DNA of 64,000 bases from Panulirus ornatus (lineage: Eukaryota > Arthropoda > Malacostraca > Decapoda > Palinuridae): contig NC_092270.1 of the NCBI RefSeq assembly GCF_036320965.1, positions 22,546,940 to 22,610,939 of the forward strand, given 5' to 3'. The stretch's first letter is position 1, and each line of letters starts with the position of its first letter. The notes beneath the pieces are model-generated. The model made no database searches. It saw only the letters and a program-made list of their open reading frames with translations, and was not told the DNA's origin. A program made the translations under genes and the position numbers. Below, piece by piece: positions 32,658 to 46,019 of this stretch.

Positions 32658-33452
32658 AGAAAAACTGGAGGAAGTGAAGTGTTTTAGATATCTGGGAGTG
32701 GATCTGTCAGCGGATGGAACCATGGAAGCGGAAGTGGATCATAGGGTGGGGGAGGGGGCGAAAATTTTGGGAGCCTTGAAAAATGTGTGGAAGTCGAGAA
32801 CACTATCTCGGAAAGCAAAAATGGGTATGTTTGAGGGAATAGTGGTTCCAACAATGTTGTATGGTTGCGAGGCGTGGGCTATGGATAGAGATGTGCGCAG
32901 GAGGATGGATGTGCTGGAAATGAGATGTTTGAGGACAATGTGTGGTGTGAGGTGGTTTGATCGAGTAAGTAACGTAAGGGTAAGAGAGATGTGTGGAAAT
33001 AAAAAGAGCGTGGTTGAGAGAGCAGAAGAGGGTGTTTTGAAATGGTTTGGGCACATGGAGAGAATGAGTGAGGAGAGATTGACCAAGAGGATATATGTGT
33101 CAGAGGTGGAGGGAACGAGGAGAAGAGGGAGACCAAATTGGAGGTGGAAAGATGGAGTGAAAAAGATTTTGTGTGATCGGGGCCTGAACATGCAGGAGGG
33201 TGAAAGGAGGGCAAGAAATAGAGTGAATTGGAGTCATGTGGTATACAGGGGTTGACGTGCTGTCAGTGGATTGAAGCAAGGCATGTGAAGCGTCTGGGGT
33301 AAACCATGGAAAGCTGTGTAGGTATGTATATTTGCGTGTGTGGACGTGTGTATGTACATGTGTATGGGGGGGGGGGGGGTTGGGCCATTTCTTTCGTCTG
33401 TTTCCTTGCGCTACCTCGCAAACGCGGGAGACAGCGACAAAGTATAAAAAAA

Positions 33453-33495
<43 letters not shown>
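32656..33495 (+). mobile_element. RTE-like LINE C-terminal half with tail, poly(A) and (TA)n
   Basis: It starts at GEKLEEVKCFRYLGVDLSAD. The frame is open to 33255 (GERRARNRVNWSHVVYRG). The short 3' UTR, the terminal module (GCGCTACCTCGCAAACGCGG near 33408), an A run of about 23 and (TA)n (33469-33496) follow. An expanded run of 13 G at 33367-33379 is unusual. Confidence 0.87.
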
Positions 33496-33497
<2 letters not shown>

Positions 33498-33735
33498 CTT
33501 ACCCTTTCATTACTTACTCGGTCAAACCACCTCACACCACATAATGTCCTCAAACATCTCATTTCCAATACATCCACCCTCCTCCACACAACCCTATCTA
33601 TAGTCCACACCTTGCAACCATATATAATTTTTGGAATCACTGTTCCTTCAAACATACCCATTTTTGCTTTCCGAGATAATGCTCTCGCCTTCCACACATT
33701 CTTCAACGTTCCCAGAACCTTCGGCCCATCAGTGC
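33496..33735 (-). mobile_element. RTE-like LINE C-terminal fragment
   Basis: The minus strand reads KVLGTLKNVWKARALSRKAK, MFEGTVIPKIIYGCKVWTID and MRCLRTLCGVRWFDRVSNER. It is truncated on both sides. Confidence 0.82.
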
Positions 33736-33737
33736 CT

Positions 33738-34545
33738 GACCTTAATTGAAACATAGAGAGAATTATGAAACAAAAAGAAAAGACAAGGAAAAGTATTTAT
33801 TAATTTTTGAGAAAGTGAAAAACCTGTCTTTTGAATTGTGCTAGGTCATAGTTATTAGGAAAGACATGAGAAGGTTGGGATTTCCAAAGCTTCAACATCT
33901 AGTGAAAGAAGCAGGTATCAAAACTGCCCACCCTTGAGTTGCTGATATACACACAATAATCAAGTGATGCAGCAGCTTGCCTAGTATTGCATAGTCTAGC
34001 TTGTGGTGGGGATACTCAAGCAGCCAGCTCTTGGGAGCAAAAACCGAAGTAATACCTATAGAAGAGGGAAAAATGAACCAACATTGTGGCATAGGGCAAG
34101 GGGATCAGTTTTCAAAGTTAACCTTGGATAGTATATGAGGTGGACCACATTTGACTTAACTCTGTCAATTAAGGATGCAGAGCTAGAACCACCCCAAATG
34201 TGAAAGCAGTACTCCATACAAAGACAAGTCAGTCCTTTGTATAAATGGAGCAACTGTTCAGAAGTTTCGACATCTAAACAGGACACCCAGTAATGTGGGG
34301 TTTCAAAGAAAGTAAATGTTACAGTAATACCATGTATGTTCATTGAGTCAAGAGGGAGAATTACAGGAACGTCAAAGGAGAGACAAAAGGTGTGAGGAGT
34401 TTTCAATAAAGAGATGGGTAGAAACGGTCTTGGAGGCACTAAACTTAACAAGATTTTGTGTACCCATCAAGATATCCTACCCGAGTTTAATGAGGAAGCT
34501 TTGTCAAGACAAGGGACAGAATTGAAGGTTGTGAATGAATGCAGT
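33738..34545 (-). mobile_element. Jockey-type LINE C-terminal remnant
   Basis: The minus strand contains LHLYKGLTCLCMEYCFHIWG (34170-34270), LIDRVKSNVVHLI, then PLALCHNVGSFFPLL and a frameshifted continuation to a TSRLWN-like end near 33870. These are the tail-end signatures of Jockey-superfamily polyproteins (L-Y-K-x-x-x-R-x-x-x-E-Y-x-x-x-x-W, then a C-terminal LWNxLPxxVF-type block). The same 3' sequence recurs at 43.04-43.46 kb. Confidence 0.68.
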
Positions 34546-34559
34546 GTTGAGTCATAAGC

Positions 34560-34835
34560 ATAGGAGTGTGGGTGAAAGGCATGCACAGGATAGAGTGAAT
34601 TGTTCCAATGCACTCTATCCCATGCATTCCTTTCACCCTCCTGTATGTTCAGGCCCTGATCGCACAAAATCTTTTTCACTCCATCCTGCCATCTCCAGTT
34701 AGGTCTCCCTGTTCTCCTTTTTTCCTTCACTTCTTTGTAAACCTTTCCTCACTCATTCTTCCCATATGTCCAGACCATTTCAGCTCTCTCAACCACACAC
34801 TTTAGAACCACACCTCTCTCTTACCCTGAATTGAT
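34560..34835 (-). mobile_element. Old RTE-like LINE fragment with an inverted duplication
   Basis: The minus-strand frame 34467-34730 begins EKRRTGRPNWRWQDGVKKIL and continues CDQGLNIQEGERNAWDRVHW. The right part continues upstream to the GHME region near 34760. At 34571-34637 the end of the copy is folded back as a near-palindrome. Confidence 0.72.
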
Positions 34836-36680
34836 CATGAAATATGTCATGAATATTCTGCATTTGAAATAAAGGTTTGGCTTGTGTTCCAAGACAACAT
34901 AGCACATTTTCTCTGTCCATAAATATACTCTTATAAATCTGAACATTTATATTAATGAAAAATATATCGGTAATGTATTTCAGTTTCTATTTTCATTTAT
35001 CGACCAATTATCAAAAAGATATGATAAGATAGTATTCATATTAAAGATATTTCTTTATTTCTTTACAGTAAGCACTCAGATTAGTGATAACTGTTTGCTG
35101 TGACCTTCTGTATTTGTAATATTTATTAATCATATTTTATGACAAATCTCTTGCTCTTAATCTCATTGCAGCTACCAAAGTGACCAAAGTTTTATAAGTT
35201 AATCATTCAGAAGACAACCAAGGTTTGTATCCCTACCAGGTTAGGTTGACCGAGACATTCATCGATCATGGAATAATTTTGGAAATGAAAATACTGTATG
35301 CTTAATACTGATGTATTTAAGGATTCATATAGGCAGGAACTTCCTACTTCTGATGTATATTATGCAATAGATTTCAAATATTTATATCAAATTCATTTTT
35401 CTCATAACAATGCTACCTAAGTTTCCATATCATAAGTTAATTGTAGATTAAAATGTTTTAGGTGCATTTTATAGTTTTGCCCTTTACTTTCTTTTTGAGA
35501 TGCTACAGTGTTGGTAAACATTAAACTTAATGCTTCAAAAATTCTAGCCTCTCTGATGTATGGCTGCTTGACTGGATTGACTGTCTGAAGTTGTAATTGC
35601 CAGACTAACATTTGTGATAGCTTCACTTAACAAAGGTGTCATAAGAAATTTTTTATAAGCCCATATATTCCTTATGAGAAAGAAATCATACATTTGTATT
35701 ATTTTAAGGAAATATTTTTTCTATTCGGTTTTAACTGCATGTGCAACCTTGGAGAAGGTTGCTTTTCATAATGAAAAAGTATAAAGTAGGGTAATATCCT
35801 CATAGTGATGCGTGATAAAGATAGCCTTTAGGTTTTGTCCTCATGTTAATTGTTGATATAATCTGTGATATTGTGGGGGCATATGAGAGTCACCTCACCC
35901 GTAGGAGACCCAGAAAGGTGACACAAGATCTCTTGTGTCTTCTGCACAAGACAGTCAGGCATGTGACCTCATTTGTTCATGACACAAGACTGAGACCTTT
36001 TGTGATCTCACTTAAGTATAACATAGGAGTGTAAAATTTGCAACTTTACAGGTGGGTGACATTAATTTGTGTTGCATATGTTGTAACTTAAGGGTAACAT
36101 GTATACATGTACTATGGATTAAGTAGGAGGTAAGGCTGATGGTAATTGCTGCTGCAATGTGAGCAAGTGACTAATGGCACTGGCATCAGAATGCTATGTC
36201 TAGACCCACTTACAGCTGCATCATAACATTACATAGAGACTGTGCCATATTACACAGTGGAAGAATATACTCATTGCATTTTGTTGAACACAAGCATCAA
36301 GAGGGTGTCAGTCCTAAGGGAAAAGTAAGGATGTTTATTAGCTTCATTAACCATTCCTTCAATGGGATTCCAGTATTTAAATGATTCCACTGAATGCCTC
36401 ACAATGAGACTTCAGTTAGTGCAGGAGAACTAACAGCATAATCTTTTTCATTCAAGACAGAAATACACAAACCTCATTTATCTCAAGTCATATAGAGTAA
36501 TTGCAGATTCCAGCCATTAAAGATAAGCAGGCTTTTGGGCTCTGGTAGATATTATATATTTTTATTTTTCCTGGTATGTGTATACTGTAGTTTTTCACTG
36601 GTATGAAATTTGGTATTGCTGTATTAAAAATGAAACCCCTGATTCCTTTTACATCTTTACTCCTGTATTTCAGCCATCGC
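34836..36680. other. Unrecognised AT-rich stretch
   Basis: No exon, repeat family or RNA gene was recognised. A short inverted repeat (ACACAAGA-TC-TCTTGTGT) lies at 35921-35938. A 63-codon frame at 35843-36034 has no recognisable motif. It is presumably intergenic between gene 1 and gene 2, or 5' intron of gene 2. Confidence 0.4.
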
Positions 36681-36689
36681 AACATCTTT

Positions 36690-37700
36690 TTCATCATCTT
36701 CACTCCATTTGGTCTCCAATTCTTGTTCCTCCACCTCTAACACATATATCCTCTTTGTCAATCTTTCTTCACATTCTCTCAATGTGACCAAACCATTTCA
36801 ATACACCCTCTTCTGCTCTCTCAATCACACTCTTTTTATTACCACACATCTCTTACCCTTTCATTGCTTAATCAAACCACCTCACACCACATATTGTCCT
36901 CAAACATCTCATTTCCAACACATCCACCCTCCTCCGCACAACCCTATCTACAACCCATGCCTCGCAACCATATAACATTGTTGGAACTACTATTCCTTCA
37001 AACATACCCAGTTTTGGTCTCTCAGATAACATTCTCTCCTTCCACATATCACTCCCAGAGCCTTCACCCACTCTCCCACCCTGTGACTCACTTCTGCCTC
37101 CATGGTTCTATTTGCTGCTAAGTCCACTTCCAGATATCTAAAACACTTCACTTCCTCTAATTTTTCTGCATTCAAACTTACATCATAACTAACTTTACCC
37201 TCAACCCTGCTGAATCTAATAACCTTGCTCTTGTTCACATTTACTCTCAACTTTCTCCTTTCACAAACTTTTCCAAACTCAGTCATCAATTTCTGCAATT
37301 TGTTGCTCGAATCAGCCACCAGTGCTGAATCATCTGCAAACAACAACTGTCTCACTTCCCAGGCCCTCTCTCATCCCCAACAGACTACATACTTTCCCCC
37401 TCTCTCCAAAACTCTTGCATTTACCTCCCTATCCACCCCATCCAAACACAAATTAAACAACCATGGAAAAATCATACATCCCTGCCACTGACCAACCTTC
37501 ACTGAGAACCAATCATTCTCCTCTCTTCCTACTCGTAAACATGCCTTACATCCTTGATAAAAACTTTTCACTGCTTCTAGCAGCTTACCTCCCACACCAT
37601 ATATTCTTAAGACCTTCCACAAAGCATCTCTATTAACCCATCATATTCCATCTCCAGATCCATAAATGCTACATGCAAATCCATCTGTTTCTTCAGCAAG
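36690..37700 (-). mobile_element. RTE-like LINE, moderately diverged
   Basis: In reverse order: IYV/GHME region near 36750-36800, MRCLRTICGVRWFD and MFEGIVVPTMLYGCEAWVVD (36868-37010), RYLEVDLAANRTMEAE near 37130, QLLFADDSALVADSSNKLQK near 37320, MIFPWLFNLCLDG near 37440 (the RT block after RQGC is worn) and MWKVLRIYGVGGKLLEAVKS near 37590. Stops and a small insertion break the frame. Confidence 0.82.
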
Positions 37701-37865
37701 GAAGCACCACGAAAACAGACAGGTAATGCCATATTCATTCACACTCAGTCTCTAGCTGTCATGTGTAATGCACTGAAACCACAGCTCCCTATCCACATCC
37801 ATCCAGGCCCCAAAGACCTTTCCATGGTTTACCCCAGACATTTCACATGCCGTGGTTCAGTCGAC
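37701..37865 (-). mobile_element. RTE-like LINE 3' UTR fragment
   Basis: ATTCACACTCAGTCTCTAGC, TGTCATGTGTAATGCACTG and TTTCCATGGTTTACCCCAG match the reverse-oriented 3' UTR of the other copies. Both ends are truncated. Confidence 0.75.
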
Positions 37866-37939
37866 TATTGGGGGTATGAACAGCGGGCAGAAACCTCCTT
37901 CTTTATTTCAAATTCTAAGAGACTGAACATAAGAAGGGA

Positions 37940-38170
37940 CCAAGCAGGGATTTCTCATTCTCAGGCTGGGATGTCTAAATGTGTCTGGATGTAATCATGA
38001 TGAAAAGAGAGGAGAGATAGGTAGTGTGTTTGTGGAAAGAAACCTAGATGTTCTGGCTCTGAATAAAATAAAGCTCAAGGGTAAAGAGGAAGAATTGTTA
38101 GGAAATGTCTTATGAGTAAAGTCAGAGGTTGGTGGACAGTAAATAAGTAGCACTACTCTTGAAGCAGTTG
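37940..38170 (+). mobile_element. RTE-like LINE endonuclease 5' fragment
   Basis: GGGATGTCTAAATGTGTCTG, then GAGAGATAGGTAGTGTGTTT and AAGCTCAAGGGTAAAGAGG, match the start of the endonuclease ORF at 48345-48520. This fragment and the copy at 48.3 kb are the only places where the 5' end of the element is visible. Confidence 0.72.
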
Positions 38171-38514
38171 TAATAGTTTTGATATACTGTCACAGTGACC
38201 CAGAGACAATGAGGTATGACAAGACAATGCAACGAAATGTATTGTCAATGCACTAAGATGTGGTGGCTCTTACAGCTGATAGTTGATTCAGTCCTTAATG
38301 TTCCCAGAACGAACATGTCAGGACTGTAAATGTGTCAAGTAGGCTTTCAGAAGTGCCAGAAACACCAGGCATAGAAATATATATCGGTGAAGAACTGTGA
38401 GGCATGAAGGTCATCTGGAAAACAGATATAACCAAAAGTAACATTTGTGGGACTCACGGTGAAATAATTACAAATAATTAGTGAAAAATTAATGGCATGT
38501 GTATGTGTGTGTCA

Positions 38515-38670
38515 CATCATGATCTGTTAGACTATATCAGAAGGACCACATCAGTGGTCACCAAAACATGACCTATTGTACTATGTCATTAGGTTTAGCA
38601 AAACATGACTAGTTGGACTATGTTAGTGGAGTCACCATAACATGACTTGCTGGATTATATCACTGGGCTC
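38515..38670 (+). repeat. Imperfect tandem repeat, 45-50 bp unit, 3-4 units
   Basis: Units share CATGAYCTGTTRGACTATRT followed by a variable part and CA(G/C)TGG..TCACCA (starts near 38518, 38567, 38606 and 38640). Worn and low copy. Confidence 0.65.
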
Positions 38671-41600
38671 AGCATCCCAGTAATGCCGTGAGTTTCTAAG
38701 TCTTGAAGGGAAAACAAAAATATATATTTCGCACACTGATACACAGCCTGTCTCAGCATGTAGAATGTACCTACAGGGCAATTCATGACTGGGGTGACGG
38801 GCCAGCATAGTGGGAATCTGCTATGCTTGAGGTTCCTCAGATATGGACCACAGTTGGGAACCCGCAGACATGAACACGTCTAGTTACGTGTTGCAACGTG
38901 AGGCAGATGGAGAACCAGAACTCTTGGTTGGTTAACTGGGCTTTAGGGATGTAATCCGTATGGGTTTTTAAGACCATCAAAGTCATATTATAACCACCAC
39001 CCGAAAAAAAAAGTCAACACCTTCAGGTGTTAAAATGATTCTAAGACCACGTACATTGTACAGTCGACAGTATTTTGAGAGGTATAGGTATAGAGGAACC
39101 AGGGGACATAACATGATATTAAGTAAGACACTTGTAAATTAGGATGTCAAGAAATACTTTTATTGTATAACAGTGGTGGATGGTTATTACTGTAGGACTC
39201 ATCTTGTGGTATGAGAAAACACAAGTGATACAGATATGATACAAAATATGATACAGATATGATACAAAATAGTACAGTAAACACTCATCACACTCAAACC
39301 ATGTAAAACGAACATACATAAAAATGTTAAAACACACAAATAAATATGAAGCAGTATAACAGAGTATAGTAACAGTACAATAAAGTACGATACAGTAGAA
39401 CAAATCGCACATAAAAGAAGTACGTGATTGAACAAGACCTTGTCACTAATCTGAATTAGACACAACGACTGTGCTTAGTTACAGCTGAACCTTGACATCA
39501 TTTTTGAAGACAAAAATCATATTTGACATATATAGACTGTAGCTTAAAATGGCCTCTCAGAAGTAATCATCGGGCCTTGTGAAATACATGCATTTCATTC
39601 CTTTGTCCATTAATCCTACAAAGGATAAATGGTTTTGGGACACTGGGTTTTAATGATATTAACGGCGTTTCTCAGAAATAGGTAAAGTATGTTTTTCACA
39701 TCGATAATTAGCTAGAGTTATTATTTCAATTACGTTTAGTTCACAGCAAGGTAGTTTTCACTTAAAAAGTATCTTAAACAGTAAAATTTAATACGTTACT
39801 CAGCTCGTCACATACATTTTTGTAAGCTTACATTCTCATGTCCTAAGCTATAATTTAACCAATTCAAAGATATTTGTTTATTTCTTAAGCCTAGTGTTTG
39901 AGTAACTACACTTTGTGTTAAGTGAGATGGTTGCACGACCATCCTGACCACCATCTTACTGGCTCAGTAAGCGACCCACACACACATGTAAACAAACCAG
40001 GGGAGGTGACCCTGTCATGCAGGAGTGGGTAGTGAAGGACACACTCACTGTGCAAAATAGGATATAGAAAGGACATAAGGAACATTAATAAACTCGAAGA
40101 GAGAACCTGATGTAACAACAGAATTTAAAGTCAACATCGTCACATATAAACTGAGGATACATAGGAAAATGTCGTACACCGGGAGCTGCAGTCTGACTTG
40201 TGCAGCTCGGGACTGACTGGACTACTGTACATATACAAGATGAACTGCCATTAATATTAGAAGGAGCGCTTCAACGAATGACAAAGGATTTAAGTAGTAA
40301 GACTTAATTCATTTTTTACTTGAATACTGACTGGTAGATAATGGTGCTGTAGATAATATCTTCATGTTTAAGGGCCTTAGAGTGTTTATTAGGTTTACCC
40401 CTACATTTTTTCCATCCCTCATGACCCTACCACCAGCACAGTAATGAATATCAAAAGAGAGTATTAAAGGGTAATAAAGTAAAATCCCATTCTTGAATCA
40501 CTTCTGATAGAAGCAACTTTTCAAAGCGAAGACTCAACTTCTGGTTGTGGCTGAGAATAAAGGTGTGAGATTTCTTTTTTTTTTTTGCATTACACATGCT
40601 CAAAACTAACCCAGTGGCTTAGAATAGAGGTTGGCTTATATCCAAGTAAATACAGCTAAAAAAAAAAAATAGTGAACTTTGAAGATATCTATCGTGACAA
40701 GAGGGTAGTCCAAACAAATTATTGTGCAGAAAATGAGGACTGTTGAAATTTAGGAATACACTAAGTTTGATGCAATCAAGAATAGGTGCAAGGGATTCCT
40801 TGGTCATACAGAAAATATTTAGAACATTTGTTAGTTTATCCAGGCTCCTTAAAGACTTTATCAGCAAGTAACATTTTTGTTGGATCAAAAAGTCAGTATT
40901 TCTTTCACATGTAAGAGAGTCTGTTGGAGCCCATGATGTAAGGAAAGTGGTTTTTGTTATGCTTTTCATAAGGAACTTCTTATTGAATGAGATTGAAGAT
41001 AGATAGGAATGTTTAGCAATCAGCAAACACCTCTTCACTGATATTTCTGTTCATAACTGGTTGGCCTTCCTTGTATGGCTCTGGGTATGCCACCATCAAA
41101 TGCAGACTGTCGCAAACAGAAATGCTGAGGAATCTTTTGAGACTTAGTGTGTTTGTGTGTTTAGGGTTAGTGTCATGAAGGGAAGGGTCTTCCTTGTTTT
41201 TCTTAAGTTCTTCTTCCACCATGTGGTAATACTCTCAGATGCTCACAGGGTTCTGCTTATTGATGAAGAATATGATTTGAAGGATGAAAAACCTTTTATT
41301 TTCAGTAGGTAAAGCCTTGTTTCCATTTCAGAAAAAAACTGATTCCTGAGAGTAACAAGCCCGAGAAAGCCCGGACTTCAGCGATTTGTAAATGGTGCTG
41401 TATAGCTGCTTTGTACTGCCTCACTTTTGTGTTGTGACATCATAGGTTTATTGGGATTGTTGTATGGTTGTTGAATCACATGAACAAGAATCTACTGGTC
41501 TCATAGATTTTATGATGGTTGAAGGGGATGAATCCTCATGAATACACCATAGTTTGAGAGATAAAATGGTATTTTTATCCTATGCTGAACCAGTGCCCTC

Positions 41601-41808
41601 TCAGATGCTCTTTCGAGTTCTGTCTTTTATGTGTCTATCAATATCTTTGATGCTCATTCCCTATGAGATCCCCCTTAATGGGGTGGCCATAGCAAAAGAG
41701 TCTCCATAACTGGTGAACTCTAATGATGCATTTTTTATCCTTTAGTGGCTCACCCTTAACAGGCCAGTGGCAGACGGCAACTGTAGTACAGTGTTTTCAG
41801 AGGCTCCT
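38671..41808. other. Unrecognised AT-rich stretch
   Basis: No confident gene. A short direct repeat of GATACAGATATGATACAAAA lies at about 39215-39265. The minus-strand frames at 40619-41038 (139 codons) and 41013-41222 (69 codons) overlap in different frames and might be a decayed mobile-element protein, but I recognise no motif. The first exon or exons of gene 2 may lie here or elsewhere in the AT-rich interval; none could be identified. Confidence 0.35.
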
Positions 41809-41985
41809 ACCTAACATTTCTATTAAGTACTTCTACTTAATGTTTTTAACTAATGTTTGTGCCTTATGTATCAACCTACTACTTCTGCCCAGTGCTCCCA
41901 TCTGATGTTCCTACCTACTACTTCTATGTAATGTTTCTACTTATTGTTCATACCTGCTACTTCTATGTATTGCTCTTACCATTTT
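41809..41985 (+). repeat. Degenerate minisatellite with CTACTTCTATGTA words
   Basis: CCTACCTA, CTACTTCTATGTAATG and ATGTTYYTACCTAC recur six or more times (41808-41980) with variable spacing of about 18-36 bp. Old and irregular. Confidence 0.5.
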
Positions 41986-42493
41986 GCCAAAAGGCAGGGC
42001 TAGTGCATTGCAGTAATTGCAGAAAAATCTAGAGTTACAAAGACTGAATTGCGTGAGCTAAATGTTGGTAAGTGTTATATGTGACAGGGAGATATTGTAT
42101 GTTTGTGGACAAAATAACAGTGGTCCATGTGTGGGTAAGGCAGAGGAGTGCAAAATGACAGTCACTGAAATGCTGGCTCACTATGCACCTGTTTGAACCT
42201 CTTGATATCCAGGTGAGTAGTGCTAGGGTTCTGGTTTCAGTAAGGAAATAGTTTTTCATTCTTGAAGGTTCCATCTTTGTAGATTTATATTCAGTATGTT
42301 TCTGTTCCAGACCTAAGTCACCATGGAAGTGCTTTCCTTGTTGAGAATGCGACACATTCACATGGGAAGGCGCAGAAAATTTAACAGGTATAGTATTATG
42401 TGTGGTGTTTGTGTGTCCTTATTCAGAAGAATTCTTTGCATGCACATTGTATGTGGATGGTACTTGTCATCCCTCAAGTACCCAAGATGAAAG

Positions 42494-42552
42494 CTTGTCA
42501 TTGAGCACCCAGTGCTCGCTAGTTGTTGAGCACCCAGTGCTCACTAGTTAGT
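42494..42552 (+). repeat. Duplicated palindromic motif
   Basis: GAGCACCCAGTGCTC, itself an inverted repeat with a 3-bp loop, occurs twice in direct order about 26 bp apart, each followed by GCTAGTT or ACTAGTT. Confidence 0.7.
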
Positions 42553-43039
42553 GCTTAATTATCGGTATTTGCTTCTTTGCTTCCGCACTCATTGTATAAT
42601 TTTCAATCCTGGGTTCATGGAGGACTGCTTTTAACCATTCATGAAAGCTACTTTTGAATATTTTTGTACATGTCCCATGCACATTTCTTATTTGACTTTG
42701 CAGCATATTGAATAACTTTTCCATCTTTCTTACTGGGCTTTCTTAATTATTGTTTAATGTCTTCTTGACATATACATAGATATTATTGCAGACTTAGATG
42801 CTCAGTTTCTTCTCTTGTTGGGTGCTTTTAGTGTTTGTATATTTTTCGTATACCCTTAATTTCTTGCCATGTCTAGACTATCATATATCTTTGTCTTCTT
42901 AACAGGCTGTAGACTTCAGATTCTCTTAACCTGTCATTATAATGCAAGTGCTCCATTCTCCTGGTTTTCATTCTAGTTTATTTTTCATTGTCTTGATGTT
43001 GACCATATAATGTGTCAGTATTCAAGATTACTTTTTATT

Positions 43040-43460
43040 TATCTATTTATATTTTTTAAGGCTCCAGTCATGGACAAAAGTCCACATCAAGGCCAGGCCT
43101 TAATTGAAGTATAAAGAGAATTATGAAATGGAAAAAGAAAAGACAAGGGTAAGTATTTACGAATTTTGGAGGAAATGAAAGACCTGTCTTTTGAAATGTG
43201 CTGGGTCATAGATATTGGGAAAAACAATAGTAAGTAAAGACTTCCAAAGTTTTGATGTGTAGGGAAAGAAGCAGGTATCAAAATGGCCCACCCTTGAGAT
43301 GCCTGTGGCCAAACAATAATCATGTGACAGAGCAGCTTGCTGAGTATTGCATGGTCTAGTTAGTTTTGGGGGCACACAAGCAACCAGCTCTCAGGTGCAG
43401 AAATCAAAGTAATACCTATAGAAGAGGGTAAGTGAACCAACATTGCGGCATTGGGCAAGG
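43040..43460 (-). mobile_element. Jockey-type LINE 3' end fragment
   Basis: The minus strand reads CFFPYTSKLWKSLLTIVFPN and AHFKRQVFHFLQNS (the LWNSLP..VFP-type C terminus), then a 3' flank with CATTATATAGTTTTGTCC-like words including CTCCAGTCATGGACAAAAG on the + strand. The same block occurs at 33.74-34.09 kb, and its 3' words occur again at 61.72-61.75 kb. Confidence 0.66.
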
Positions 43461-44786
43461 GAAAATTAGAGGAAGTGAAGTGTCTTAGATATCTGGGACT
43501 GGACATGGCAGCAAATGGAACCATGGAAGTGGAGGTTGAGTCATAGGGTTAGGGAGGGGGTGAAGGTTCTGGGAGCACTGGAGAATGTGTGAAAAGAGAG
43601 AACTTTATTTTGGAGGGCAAAGATGGTTGTTTAATCTGTTTATGGATGGGGTGGTTAGGGAGGTGAATGCAAGTATTACAGAGAGAGGGGCAAGTATGCA
43701 GCCTGTTGTGGATGAGAGGGCTTGGGAAGTGAGTCAGTTGTTGTTCACTGATGATGCAGCGCTGGTGGCTGATTTGGGTGAGAAACTACAGAGATTTGTG
43801 ACTGACTGTGGTAAAGTGTGTGAAAGAAGAAAGTTGTGAGTAAATGTGAATAAGAGCAAAGTTATTAGGTTCAGTAGGGTTGAGGGACAACTTAACTGGG
43901 AGGTGACTTTGAATGGAGAAAAACTGGAGGAGGTGAAGTGTTTTAGATATCTGGGAGCGGACTTAGCAGTGGACGGAACCATGGAAGTGGAATTGGGTCA
44001 CGGTGGGGGAGGGGGCGAAGGTTCACGGAGCGTTGAATGTGTGAAAGGTGAGAACATTATTTCGGAGAGCAAAAATTGGTATGTTTGAATGAATAGTGGT
44101 TCCGACAATGTTATTTGGTTGCAAGGCATGCAAGGCATAGGGTTGTGCAGAGGAGGGTGGATGTGTTGGAAATGAGATGTTTGAGGACAGCTTGTGGTGT
44201 GGGATGGTTTGATCAAGTAAGTAATGAAAGGGTTAGAGAGATGTGTGGTAATAAAAAGAGTGTCGGTGAGAGAGCAGATATGGTGTGTTGAAATGGTTTG
44301 GACACATGGAGGAGCGGAAGACCAAATTAGAGGTGGAAAGATGGAGTGAAAAAATTTTGAGCGATCAGGGTCTGAACATACAGGAGGGTGAAAGGCATGC
44401 AAGGAACAAGAGTGAATTGGAACGATGTGGTTTACCGTGGTCAGTGTGCTGTCAATGGATTGAACCAGGGCATGTGAAGTGTCTAGGGTAAACCATGGAA
44501 AGGTCTGTGAGGCCTGGATGTGGAAAGGGAGCTGTGTTTTCGGTGCATTACGCATGACAGCTAGAGACATTGTGAACGAATGTGGCCTTTTTGTCTGTTC
44601 CTGGCACTACCTCCCTGGAAGTGGGGTGGGGGATGCTATTTCATGTGTGGCATGGTGGCGACGGGAATGGATGAAGGCAGCAAGTATGATTATGTACATG
44701 TGAATATATGTATATGTCTTTGTATGTATATGTATGTATACGTTGAAATGTGTACGTATGTATATCTGCATGTATGGGCATTTATG

Positions 44787-44815
<29 letters not shown>
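43461..44815 (+). mobile_element. Rearranged RTE-like LINE copy
   Basis: The order is scrambled. 43461-43622 is the RYLGLDMAAN to RRAKM segment; 43625-44090 then goes back to WLFNLFMDGVVREVNASITE, SQLLFTDDAALVADLGEK and again RYLGADLAVDG; 44090-44470 has the C-terminal domain in broken frames; 44470-44780 is the 3' UTR. The catalytic FADD is changed to FTDD. Divergence is intermediate between young and old copies. Confidence 0.8.
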
Positions 44816-44820
<5 letters not shown>

Positions 44821-45054
44821 TTTTATACTTAACCGCCGTCTCCCGCATTAGCGAGGCAGCGCAAGGAAACAGACGAGGAATGGCCCAACCCACCCACATA
44901 CACATGCATACACACAAACGCCTTCACATGCACATATACATGCTTATACATCCCAACGTATACACAAATACACACACAGACATATGCATATAAATACATG
45001 TAAATATTTATCCATACTCGCTGACTTCATTTCCGTCGTCACCCCGCTAGAGAC
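44790..45054 (-). mobile_element. RTE-like LINE tail in reverse orientation
   Basis: A T run (44805-44824) starts the element, followed by CCGTCTCCCGCATTAGCGAG, GCAAGGAAACAGACGAGG and the reversed TATG-rich 3' UTR. It forms an inverted repeat with the + strand tail that follows at 45055. Confidence 0.8.
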
Positions 45055-46018
<964 letters not shown>

Positions 46019-46019
46019 T

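Noticed and set aside
40619..41222. Minus-strand ORFs as a gene
   Set aside because: Two short overlapping frames with no motif I recognise; possibly a decayed mobile element but not supportable.
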